From Syngnathus acus (taxonomy: Eukaryota > Chordata > Actinopteri > Syngnathiformes > Syngnathidae), in NCBI RefSeq assembly GCF_901709675.1, contig NC_051099.1, positions 4,900,001-4,964,000 of the forward strand: a stretch of 64,000 nucleotides of DNA, written 5' to 3'. The notes beneath the pieces were generated by a model, which ran no database searches, was not told where the DNA came from, and saw only the letters and a program-made list of their open reading frames with translations. The position numbers and the translations under genes were made by a program. Position 1 is the stretch's first letter. The number at the start of each line of letters is the position of its first letter. Below, in pieces: positions 10,169 through 21,546 of this stretch.

Positions 10169-12842
10169 TATCTGATTTTATAAGCTTGACCTCCAAAATC
10201 TAAATTTTGGATGTCCGCATTATGTTTTTTGAGAATATTTTATTTGCATGCATTCACCTCTTGATTAAACTACTTAAAGAGTACTTTGCAGTCTTGATTT
10301 AAAAAAAGATATATATATGATCACATGCTTCAGCTAATGTGAGTTTGTACCGTAATTTAAGATTATACAGCTTTGAGGAAAGCTACTGGCCACGCAAGAC
10401 CTCACAGCATTCAGTCGTATAAAAAGCTGCCCCTTGTGTGTCACAAATTCCAACGCACAAGGGAGCAGTTATAGCTGAGCCAAGTTCTACATCACATGTA
10501 CTATGCTCAGTGCTCTTTATTTATACGCTTGTTTTTCTCTTCTGTAGTACTGTTAGCGTCTTTCAACAGCCATTAGAGAAGAGGCAGAACAAAGCTATTA
10601 CTTCTCTTCGCCGTGCCCATATTCTATTTGTGTTTTTGTCTGGGAGAGTAATGGTGTTCCTTTACCGCATAAATCAGGTTTACCCCATTTTTGGTTTTGT
10701 TATTTTTTGCAACATGTTTTATTTAGCGCACTACATCTTGTTCTATGTCAAGCTATTTTTTGGTGACAAAAAGCTTTCCAAGTTCTTGGAGAGGCATCCG
10801 AGGCTACGAATCGACCTTTAGAAGGCAATTTTGCCAGTAAAATGACTTCTTTACTGTTATCAATTGATCGCCTGGACCTGGGGATTGGTTAAAAGCCACC
10901 AGGAAATGGAATATAGTTTCAGTTTTCAGCAGGCTCCAAGACAAGGCTTGCTGACCTTAGCCTCCAACAAGCTTTGTCATCTGCGGAATGCCAAGATCGA
11001 TGCTCTCTAGGTCATCACCGGTGACAAGGTTCCAACTAATAACACGGCTTTTGCTGCCTCTGCAACGTAAATGCCACAATATTTCTGAGCAGCTTTTTCG
11101 ATTTGGATGGAGAAACCAAGATATGGAATGTGGGAGCTATCAGATGAAGTGGTGGTGGGCTGATGAAGAATGGTTATGTCTTTGCACCGATGCTGGCTTA
11201 GAGAGAGAGAGGTAGGAGAAAAAAAAAACACGATGTGCTACGGAGGGAGGGTGGGGGTGGGGAGGGGGTCTGATAAATCGAAAATGACTGGCTGCCGAGT
11301 TGTAATCTGCCAGCGCCAAGCCCCCTGTAGCAACAAGCCAAATGAAAAAGCACGCTGACAGGCCAGAGAGATGAAGGGCCTGCGGTAGATTACGGAGAGG
11401 AGATGGCGCAAGGTGCAGAAAAAAAAAGAGGAGGTGTGGGGGAGGAGGACAGCTCCAACATGGGGTGGGACAGTTTGTTCTTGTTTACAAAGGTGTTCAG
11501 AGGACAAAGACAGGAATTAGTCATGTCTACCGATACATAAAACACCACACAGACTCGATTTTCTTTTCTGCAAAGTTCCATGTAGATTGGACGGGTTCTT
11601 ATCATGTACTGTTAAGTGTCGAATGATTTTCAGCACCACGGACAGCTTTGGCGTAAGGACATATTTTGTAAGTTAGTGACTAAATGGTGAGATGCTAATA
11701 CTTGAGGAAGGCATTAAAGACTAAATATAATAAATAAATAAATCAACATACAGTTATGGTTATTTAATTTCCCTTCAGGGATGGTAATTAGTTTAATTTA
11801 AAAAAAATGCATGCTTCTGCTGGTTACAATTAAGCAGCGGGTTTCTTCACGACAAAATGTGTTTTGTTCCAATAAGCAAGTAAATGTCATACAGGCGCTT
11901 TTCTATCTCACTTCATGTTTCTTTTAAATTACAGTGTGATGAGATGCTAAAATGTCACAGTATTTATGTTTATCTGACACAACCATCATAATACCATCTA
12001 GCATACAAAGCTGCAAGCTAGATCAGCTTTTAAGTGTCCTCTGGAAAATGTGTGATCATCGGAAAATAATGTCCCACAATTTGATGTGATCTTTGCATTT
12101 TGACTAAATGCCAGTAGGCTAGGGGGGGGGGGGAGGTGTCGGTCAGAGGACCCAAGGAGCCAATTGTCCTTCACAAAGCAGGTGAATCAAGCTGCGGCAT
12201 TCAAATCCGACACAAGAGCTCCACCTACTGCAAGAGCCTCCAACGTTCCTCTGTTAAAACAGCAAGGCCGACTGAAAAGGAAACAACAGTGCACACCGCA
12301 TTTATTTATTTATAATTCATAACACGACCAAGTTGCAAGGAACTAATAAAGGCCCGTTCACCTCTTGACAGTATTAAAGGTGAAAGTCTCCTATAGGAGG
12401 GTCTAGTCTGCCTAACAGGACTCCTCACCTTAATACTCAACAAAGCTCTCTGGCAAGAAATGCAAGGTCATTTGAGCAGCAGCCCAGGACACGACCACTG
12501 GCATCCTAAGTGGGCACTCAGTGGAAAATAACAAAAGATGGTAGAGGCAGAGCCCACCTAGTCGCACCAAAGCAAATAGCGTGTCTGCACTATCCACAGT
12601 TTACACATCGACATCAGATGAGCTGCATATATTTAGAAATCACCCGTGGCTCAGCGTGGGGTTTGATGAATTCACACAGCAGGAAGCGGCGTGCTTTCAA
12701 CGGCATTATCAGCAACTCTTTGTTGTTTATCCATTGATGCTTATTTTATTTTTTTCCCCCAACCCCACTCTGCCTCGCCACTGCAGCAGACATGCCCAGG
12801 AAAGCAACTGGGGCTTTAAAGATGGAAAGACTGGATCTGGAT

Positions 12843-12858
12843 CCCCCCCCCCCCCCCC
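12843..12858. repeat. Poly-C tract
   Basis: About 16 C after GGATC. Similar G/C homopolymers occur at about 17498-17508, 12122-12132 and 48370-48379. Confidence 0.85.
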
Positions 12859-14877
12859 ACTCCTTCTTCTCTTGTTTCATTTGTAAAGCCCATGGATCAC
12901 AGTGGGACAGTCACGGAGAAAAGCCATCTCTCTCACAGCATGGCCGCTGTTTCACTGCAACACCGATCGGCTGCATGCACCCTCACTTCCCGCACTCCCG
13001 CTGAGCTATTCAGGAAATCATGACTGAAACTGAACTGCTTCTATGCTTATCGTCATTCTTAGCTGAGGCACTGCAAAAAAAATAAAAAATAACACTCCAT
13101 CTCCAAACTCAGAAGAAAAATGAGGTTGACAGTTAAACTGCACAAAAAAATGCTTTCACTGAGTCAAAATGATGACAAAGTAAATGATTTGGACGCCCTT
13201 TTACCCTTTTCTGTGTTTATCGTAAAATATTACTTTGACGTGACACTTTCTGGGAATAAATTCACTTATCTCAATGAATTAGCCACTATGTAAATACAAT
13301 GCTTGTCAGAGCAAAAATAAGTTCATCACTTTAATCTACAGGCAATTTCCAAAACTAAATTTCTAGTACGAGATAAAGCTTTTGCAGAAGCAGAGTGAGA
13401 CGGACGGCACTGACACTTAATCAAAGAAATACTGAGTGAAGTCATGTCACTTAGTTCCACCGTGGCAGCTTTTGCAGGAAATAGCTTTGAGCTATGCAGT
13501 CATCCGGCACCACATTATCGAACCGGCATTGAGGAATCTTAAGTGGAAGAAGAAGAAAGCGTTTTTTCTCACGCTGGTATGTAGCAGACATTACTTATCA
13601 GCCACTGGCCAAAAAGTAGTTAATGAAATATTAAATTGGGGGACAATTTAAGTTAAAAGACCTTTTCCTACATATTGGCTAATATAAGTCTGACGCCATG
13701 AAAAAAAAATTACAAGCTGTGACTGCAAAACTGCATTTTGTCTCCAAGATAAGACTTCCTTGTATTCCATGTCTTAAGAACTCACAATAGTCCTGAGATA
13801 GACAAAACACAAGCCTCGTGAAATGCGCACGAGTCAGCACACGGGCGAGTTCCCACATATTGACAACTGTGCTGAATGCAAAATAAAACGAAGCCAAGGT
13901 TGTGAAGTATTGTGCTACAATGATTCATGACCTCCAAGCGTTTTTATTCCCAGACTCAATAAAGTTCATTATGTTTTGACTCTTTATAAACATCTGTATA
14001 GTGATCATGTAGCGCTACAGTCTTACAGGACAAAAAAAGACATGGCAATAACTCGATTTTTTTTTAAAAAGGCCCCATTAAACAAGTCCGTCTTTATCTT
14101 TTTTTTCCCCTTAGAAAACTTTTCATTTAAAATTGCCTTTTCAGTTCATATACTTTATAAAAGCAAAGTATATCTTTATAAGATTCGAAGAAAAACAGCA
14201 AAGGCCCAAATCCCCGTGGGACATCTTTTAAACACACGAGTAAATAATTTAGCAGCGCCTGAACAAAGACTGAATCTGAATCTTGCTTCTCTCATGTGTG
14301 CTGCACTTTCTTTCCCCGTCCCACAAGAAGTGCCAATGACACTTTTCCCTGTGTTCGAGTATTCCCCCCCACCCCAAGATTTCCGAGGTGATTTTCATTG
14401 CTACAGCCAGAAGGTTTGGTTGCTGCTGCTGCTGCTTAAGTTCAGACACCACTGACTTTTCTTTCCCCCCTAGACAGCTAGTTTCAAGGCATCAGCGTGT
14501 CGCCCTCTCATTGACCTGTTGGTGGTGCTACATGACAACATATCAGGATGATGAATCCAAAGGGGACTCAATTTTAGTCATCAATTATTAATCATTATCA
14601 ATTAAGAATTGTCATTTCACCCCATAACACTACAATAAAAAAATAATTCTTCTATTCCCAACCACTTTCAGATGTGGGAACAACTTGTTTCCCATCATCT
14701 TAGAAACTATGTACCATTTTATGCCAGAAAAATCTTTCTGTGCGACAGGGAAAATTGAAATGTTTGCTCGGAGGTCACTTGTATATTTATGATTGATGTT
14801 TAATGGCAAATGCAGTTGGACAGAACGAGTAAGTTTGAGAGGAGGCAGATGGAGAGAAAAAAAGCTAGAAAGTAACA

Positions 14878-14918
14878 CTATATATACTAAATATAATATA
14901 TATATTAAATATAAATAA

Positions 14919-14949
<31 letters not shown>

Positions 14950-14968
14950 TATATATATTTTTTGTATA

Positions 14969-15000
<32 letters not shown>

Positions 15001-15020
15001 TACATATATATAAAAATAAA
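14878..15020. repeat. AT-rich microsatellite
   Basis: Long (AT)n runs broken by AAAT and T-runs, forming several self-complementary tracts. It accounts for the isoleucine/tyrosine-rich open frame seen on the minus strand here. Confidence 0.95.
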
Positions 15021-15169
15021 ATACCCATTCTAGAAAGAGCGCAAAATTCCCATTCTAAAGAGGAGCTGACTGCCAAAGGGTTCACTGACTGAAGCTTGTA
15101 CCTGTCTCTTCTCTCACTTTGTCTGTGTCTCGCTGCTAATTACAACCATTTTCCATAGTTGTTATTAAA

Positions 15170-15315
15170 AACAGACAAGCTGCGTTTTGCCGCTCGCCGC
15201 GGGCCTGTAACACCGGGAGCGCCTGCGCATCCTAATGACTGCAATCAGGCTCCGGGTGAGCGAGGAGACGCCTTTGTTTTCTCAGACGCTGTGGAATGAA
15301 GCGGAAAAAAAGATG
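15170..15315. promoter_or_regulatory. CpG-rich patch inside intron 2, possible regulatory element
   Basis: About a dozen CpG dinucleotides fall within roughly 130 bp (GCCGCTCGCCGCGGGCC, GGGAGCGCCTGCGCATCC, GGTGAGCGAGGAGACGCC), against A+T-rich surroundings including the AT microsatellite just to the left. It could be an enhancer or an alternative internal promoter. No splice donor or start codon in AUTS2 frame is linked to it. Function is inferred from composition only. Confidence 0.3.
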
Positions 15316-15707
15316 TGCACGCATACACAACACACTTCATACACCTGAAGAGGACAATGCATTGTGATTGCATTCTTTTCATTGCCATAAACAGAGGCAA
15401 GCAGCTATCAAAGGAAATGTTATTTTAATATGCATCATTACACCATGTTTTATTTACACTCTAGCTATGTGTCAAGGGACTTTGCAGATAAAGTGCTTAG
15501 TACCTGTGCTCTAAGTACGGGGAGAATGATAATGTGTAGCGTCTTTAAGCTTGACTATTTGGTTTAAGCGCCATACAATTAGTCAATACAACATGATTAT
15601 GAATGCAATCAGGCTTCATTCAAGTAGCATATTTCCAACTCTGAGAGTTTTTACAATGCATTATGCCATTGGCTGCAGAATAAATGCTATCACACGTTAA
15701 GATGTTT

Positions 15708-15728
15708 GTATTATTATTATTATTATTA
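15708..15728. repeat. (TTA)n microsatellite
   Basis: Six or seven TTA units; MITE copy 6 is inserted in its last TA. Confidence 0.9.
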
Positions 15729-16123
15729 CCGTATTTTCCGGACTATAAGGCGCACTGGACTATAAGGCGCACCTTCAATGAATGGCCCATTTTAAAACTT
15801 TGTCCCTATATAAGGCGCACCGGACTATAAGGCGCACCATTAATGCATCATGTCAGATTTTTAATCCAATTTATCTTTTTTATTTCAACTTTCGACGCAA
15901 CAAATTACTTTATAATCACAAAATAATGATCCACAGTCTTTTTGATTCATGATTCATAGTCTTTAGTGGGCCACTTATGATTGATTTCATGACACAATGC
16001 TTCAAGCCAGTTTAAATTTAGGAGTTTGGTCCATATATATGGCGCACTGGACTATAAGGCGCACTGTCGACTTTTGAGAAAATTTTAGGTTTATAGGTGC
16101 GCCTTATAGTTTGGGAAATACGG
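15729..16123 (-). mobile_element. TA-flanked MITE, copy 6, subfamily III
   Basis: 395 bp, minus orientation, inserted directly at the end of a TTA microsatellite (15708-15728). The right terminal repeat is eroded (TTTGGGAAATACGG). Confidence 0.9.
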
Positions 16124-17739
16124 TAAGCATGTTTGATTGTGGCAATTTGATATTTTGACTTCTAATATTACAGGGGAAAGGTTTTGAATTGAATTAGAAG
16201 GTGCATGTATGTTACGCAACACTTGACAAGTGAGACAATTGTTCCCACAGACCATCTAGCGACCTAAAGTACTTTGACGGAGACTCTGCAATTAACTCTA
16301 ATATGAATTCACCCTACTGGAAAAACACACGTGTGATTTTTGCTGTTTGTACATGCCTGTCTGATGACACTTCACTAGAAATTAAATTGAATATAATTTC
16401 TATGCATGGCTGATCACTCCTGAAAATGGTTTCCATTTCTCTGGCCACTAATGACTTAGTAGACATGCACGGACACACACACACACAAATTAGCGCTTAG
16501 AGCGCTAACAGTGTGAATCATCAGCATGTATCACAGATTCAACAGTGTGATTAATTAAGTTACAACTCAATCGATTGTAATTATATGGGTGTTTGTTCTG
16601 CTACAAAGGAGCAGGCAGCATAATGACCAACAACAAAATCAGTTAATTCAATACAAATATAACACATTTCAATCAGTACAAAATATCTGACACATATTTC
16701 TCACTTACAGCATGAGGTGGGTTCCAAGCTAGTCAATATTTTGAAGATCTGCTGAGTAGGGATGTATTATAATAGCATGAGGATTAAAAGAGGGGAAAAA
16801 AATAAACATAATTAAGCTACGGTGTATCGATCTAACTTCTTGTTGAAAACACAACTGCAGCCACAAAGCCATCGATCACAGAGGTGATGTGGAGTCGAGC
16901 TTTGACTCGATCAATCAGCAACACTTCTGACCAAATGACTGCAAAATGTCAACTTAAGCCAGCCAGGGGTCAAGATTTACTACGTATCTGTATTTTCCCT
17001 CGAAAACCCTTGTTAGTTTTCATGGAAAAAAACTAAATTGTCTGGGTGACCCAAAACCTTTGAACAGACGGAGGGAGTCAGAAAATTTGTTTTGCATACT
17101 GTTGGGTAGAATCTAATGTGCATGCTTGTATTTCTGTACAACTAAGTATCAACAAATATAAATATTACAAGTCATTCTGGAGAACATAAAAGGTCACATA
17201 ACACAATGTTCTTATTATAAGAAATGTTTCAAATTTGTATTTTGATTCACTTGCAATCACATAGTCATGAATCGGACCAATCCCTTTCGACCAATAAATG
17301 GATTGCTGTTTTTAGCACAATATCAGCATCACAGTGGAACTAATGGTAATACGGATCATTTATTTTAGTACCCTTAACAACTTCTAGTCATGGAAAACCA
17401 CCAATAGAAATTTTCTGGATACTACCACTTAAGTGCTTAAGGAACTGCAAAGTGCTACAATACTGTCTGTCATTTAAAAAAAAAAAAAAAAATGTGGGGG
17501 GGGGGGGTATTTAACTTTACATTCAAAACAGCTCCCCTCAGCAATTACAAATGATTAGAGACTCATAAAAATACCTGCCAATCTCAGCCAGACGCTCAAA
17601 GATACTCGGCAGTGTTGTCTGATGTGACTTTGCATTCCCTGTGGGCGGGGAGGCAAGGTAGCGAGTGGAAAGCGTGCCGTGTCTACATTCAAATCACCTC
17701 ACACCAAAAAAAAACAAAAAAAAAAACACAAGACCTTCG

Positions 17740-18060
17740 GGCAGAGGGTCCTCTCCAACATCATAGCCTCCTCCTCCCCGCAGATGCATAATGCATGAGA
17801 ACATGTAAATACGTTATCCCGCACATGCATTAATAATCATGGAGAACCTTACGGTCTCAGCACCAAGGCAATTAATAAAAGATGATGGACGGATAAAGCC
17901 CCCCCCATCTTCAAAAACCGAATCCCCCCACCCCCATCACTTGATCCACTGAGAGACATTCCTTGCCAATTCTTAACCTTGTTTTATTTCTGTGCTGCTT
18001 CGGGGGTTGCGCCGCAGCCCGAGCACGGCTGAATAATGAATGGAGGTTAGGAGAGCGCCC
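17740..18060. promoter_or_regulatory. Candidate intronic enhancer with paired ATGCAT sites
   Basis: Non-repetitive block containing ATGCATAATGCAT at 17784-17796, two POU/octamer-like half-sites one base apart, followed by homeodomain-type CATTAATAATCATGG and GGCAATTAATAAAAG. It is known that AUTS2 introns host many conserved brain enhancers; that this is one is inference. Confidence 0.25.
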
Positions 18061-19199
18061 GACTACTGTATAGAAAGTCTGCTCCACACAAGAAGCAAGG
18101 ATTCACACACATATGAACACAAACAACTGCTGTGGTCCTCAGCGGAGCCCCTGGGGAGGAAATGTGAGGTTAACTGGTCTCTGGGGAGTCGGGAAATGAG
18201 GCCTTCATAGCCTGGAGATGGTGCATAAAACATCAACGCAAAAAAAAAAATCTCAGACTCAAACATTGATCTCCAAGGCACAAACAGTGCAAATAGAGAC
18301 TTGAAATGCAAGTTTCTCTGCTGTATCCTCCCTTAGTCCGAGTTTGGCTGAGCCATAAAGACAGATATGAAAAAAAAAAGAAATAGGGGGAGTTGGGAAG
18401 AGATAGGAGAAATGAGTGTCTGTGATTAAAAAACAGCCCAAGGTGCAGTGTCACTGAATCACCTTGCAAACGTTTTATTACAGTGACTGTAAAAAACAAC
18501 ATTATTAAATTCACAAGGATGAGCAAACATTATGGTTGCTATAAACACTGGCTGCTGTGATGCCTCTGATGGCAAGCAACAGAGGGATTATTGATAATAA
18601 AAATGTAATCACCAGTAAGGAACTTTTTTTTTTTACAAAAAAAAAAATAGACAAAATTTTAATTGTAGGCTGTTGTATTTGACGTTCCTCAACCATCCTA
18701 TCAAGAATGAAAAAAAAATGTTTGCCATGTGAACGTTATTTACTGAAATATAGCATCTTTAATTACTCGTAAAAAAAAGTGGTGACATTAGTGGTGAAAC
18801 AGTTTTCAGAATTGAGTATTGGATGATCCAAGTGTATGAAATTATGATTTAGAGAGATCCCCGTGCACCCTTTAACTGACAATAATTTCAGAGCAAAAAA
18901 AATAAAAAATAATCACACACTACCAGCATGAGAGGAAGAAGTGAACCTCTGTCTAGTCGCCTCTTTCGTCCACCGAGTACAAGCCACCTCGTTTGACATC
19001 TTGTCAATCCAAACCAACGTAAGGCAGAAAAAACAGGAGAAGACAGCTCTTTTTTTTTTTTTTTTTAAATACCTCCCCCCTGTCATTCCGTCACTTCTGT
19101 GCAAGCACCATCTGACCTTTCACCTCCGCCGCCACCAAGCTTCCCTTCTCTGTCAAGCACAAAATACCCAAGAGGGAGGACGAAGAGGGGGCTAAATTC

Positions 19200-19720
19200 C
19201 ACCACCTCTGTGTGCCGACTTCAAATGACAGTAATGACTGTTTATTAGCTCACTTTGCCCTTGTCATGTCCAGGAGCAGCAGCCCCATATTAGTGTGATT
19301 AGATAATTAGGGCCATTACAGTATTACACCGGCCAATGTCACACATCATGCAGCGGATAACCAACGGTGACAAAAGCTCTCACGCTTTCCCTCCATTTAC
19401 GGGCGTTTCAACAACTATAAACTGGCAGAAAATGGCCTTAATGATTGCAGCGAGTCTGCACCATTGGCCTATTGAAAAGCAGATGGAATTTTCTGTTTAA
19501 ATTAACAACGCGGTGCAAAAAAGCCACAAAGGGGAACAGACTGCGTAAAGTAGAGAACGCAAAGCTAACCCGAGGCTAATTAACATAAGGCCCTGCGTGC
19601 TAATTTCCTAAAAATGTACTTACCACTCACTGAGCTTCATTTATCTTCGCTAATAAGCGGAGAGATGTGTATCTACTTAAGATGCGGAAGGTCAATTTAT
19701 TAAAGCGGAATAATTCACTA
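19200..19720. promoter_or_regulatory. Candidate conserved non-coding element in intron 2
   Basis: About 500 bp without recognised repeats and with balanced composition. It holds several homeodomain-like TAATTA or ATTAG words (GATTAGATAATTAGGGCC, GAGGCTAATTAACATAAGG). It is typical in appearance of ancient vertebrate enhancers, but conservation could not be tested. Confidence 0.25.
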
Positions 19721-20775
19721 AATGGAATATCTAGGTCACACAAAAAAACCATAGTCTAAAAACATACGCAGAGGAAATGTAATCATAATTAGTATAATTA
19801 CGCAATCTGTGTTTTAATGCTTTTCATGCTCGCTTCTAATAGAAATTATTTGCTGCTAGTGACATTTTTTTCCACCAGATATGCAAACGAGGAATACAAA
19901 CGAATGAAGAGAAAGATGACGGAGAGATCGCAAGTTAACAAAGCCGTTATTTCTGATGAGGCTGTCAAAGGAGAAGCCTGGAAGGGCAGGATGGCAAGAA
20001 GACGAGGGGAGAAAAGATGAGACGAGAGAAGGTAGGCAGCATCTGGAGACTGGCAGAAATCTGATGGTCAGACTCTCCAGCATGAGGAGTAAAAATCTGT
20101 TTCCTGTCACCTTCCATCTTGTTAGTCTTTGTTCAAACTTCTTGCATCTTCTCAAGCAGCTGTTTGCTGTCTGCACTGACAGATGGCAGGTTGTCTTTGA
20201 TATGCATGTGCCTCTGGTCTGCCCTTCCCTTCCCGACGTAACCGCCACATAACCTCCCCCCCATTACTCGTAAAGTTTTAGGTGAGAGAGAGAAGAAAAG
20301 TCAGGCTGACCAATGTACTGACATCATTAACTTCAATATTTCATATTTGATGGCATAATAATGCGGTCTTCTTTTGAAATGCTTTTTACAGATTTTGAGG
20401 AAAGAACAGAGATCTCTCGAGAAGAGATGGCTATGACCTGAGCCGACAGCAGACGGACGGCATTCCGAGGGTATTAGAACAGAAGGTAATGATCTCGAGA
20501 GGAATGATTCTCAACAGGGAGATGTATTGTCTGCGTGGAGCTTCTGATAAGATAGAGAAAAGTTCTACTGAACATCATTCTCAGGGCAACACTCAGCTTT
20601 GTGTTTAGAAGCTAATAAATCCAAAGTCAGTAAAATGGTCATAGTTTGCTTGGACGTACATTTCAGTCAAAGTCTCTTAAGTCAATAAAATGCATTTGTG
20701 TCTACGCTGCCCAATTCAATATGTACAAATCCAGATTTGAACCTTTATGAGGCAAAATGGTAAACATCTGTGTTT

Positions 20776-20806
20776 GGGGATAAGCGGTTCAGACAATGGA
20801 TAAATG
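20776..20806 (+). repeat. Short SINE-tail-like piece
   Basis: GGGGATAAGCGGTTCAGACA followed by ATGGATAAATG resembles the GGATAAGCGG...ATGGATGG tail of fish retroposons. It is only about 30 bp, so the assignment is weak. Confidence 0.35.
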
Positions 20807-21035
20807 TAACAGATTTAGATTCTTCGCTTTCAGCAATTGCTTATCCTAACTAATTGGAGGTCAACCAGAGTTCTGACATGGATTGTGTTTGACCCTGGAG
20901 GATCGACAAAGCTGCATTTGTGTACTTACATACGCCATAAAGCTTCTGTCTGGAGTGCAATGGGAAATCTAGTCAAAGCAATCAGTGATTGGGAAAAGTT
21001 AGTTCCCATGACTGTAGGTCTATTAAGTTTTAATC

Positions 21036-21120
21036 ACATTCATCCATCCTTTTCAGATTACGCTTAAACTCTACAGGCCTTGGACCGATGGTCAGTCAAT
21101 CACAGGGCATATGTTGAGAG
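21036..21120 (-). mobile_element. Antisense SINE-like tail fragment
   Basis: CATTCATCCATCCTTTTCAG, then GGACCGATGGTCAGTCAATC and AGGGCATATG, is the reverse complement of the tail region of the same retroposon type (CCCTGYGATTGRCTGRCSACC followed by a GGATGGATG end). Only the 3' part is present, ending just before MITE copy 7. Confidence 0.5.
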
Positions 21121-21134
21121 AGACATTCAAACTA

Positions 21135-21546
21135 CCGTATTTTCCGGACTATAAGGCGCACCTAAAAACCTAAAATTTTCTCAAAAGCCGACAGTGCGCC
21201 TTATATTCCGGTGCGCCTTATATATGGACCAAATTCCTAAATTTAAACTGGCCCGAAGCATTGTGTCATGAAATCAATCATAAGTGGCCCGCTGAAGACT
21301 ATGAATCATGAATCAAAAAGACTATGGATCATTATTTTGTGATTATAAAGTAATTTGTTGCTTCTGAAGTTGAAATAAAAAAGATAAAATGGAGAATGAT
21401 TTGATTTGGATTAAAAATCTGACATGATGCATTAATGGTGCTCCTTATAGTCCGGTGCGCCTTATACAAGGACAAAGTTTTAAAATGGGCCATTCATTGA
21501 AGGTGCGCATTATAGTCCGGTGCGTCTTATAGTCCGGAAAATACGG
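21135..21546 (+). mobile_element. TA-flanked MITE, copy 7, subfamily III
   Basis: 412 bp with good TA-flanked termini. It lies just right of an antisense SINE-like tail (21036-21120) and may have inserted at its edge. Confidence 0.9.

Noticed and set aside
10438-10821. 127-codon plus-strand frame with hydrophobic segments
   Set aside because: It starts with GTG, has no splice or family evidence, and the phenylalanine/leucine-rich content follows from T-rich DNA. No membrane protein family was recognised.
13976-14455. 159-codon plus-strand frame
   Set aside because: Low-complexity lysine/phenylalanine and leucine-run content from A/T homopolymers and a CTG run; no homology recognised.
14630-15085. 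151-codon minus-strand frame rich in isoleucine and tyrosine
   Set aside because: Its middle is the AT microsatellite at 14878-15020 translated; it is not a gene.
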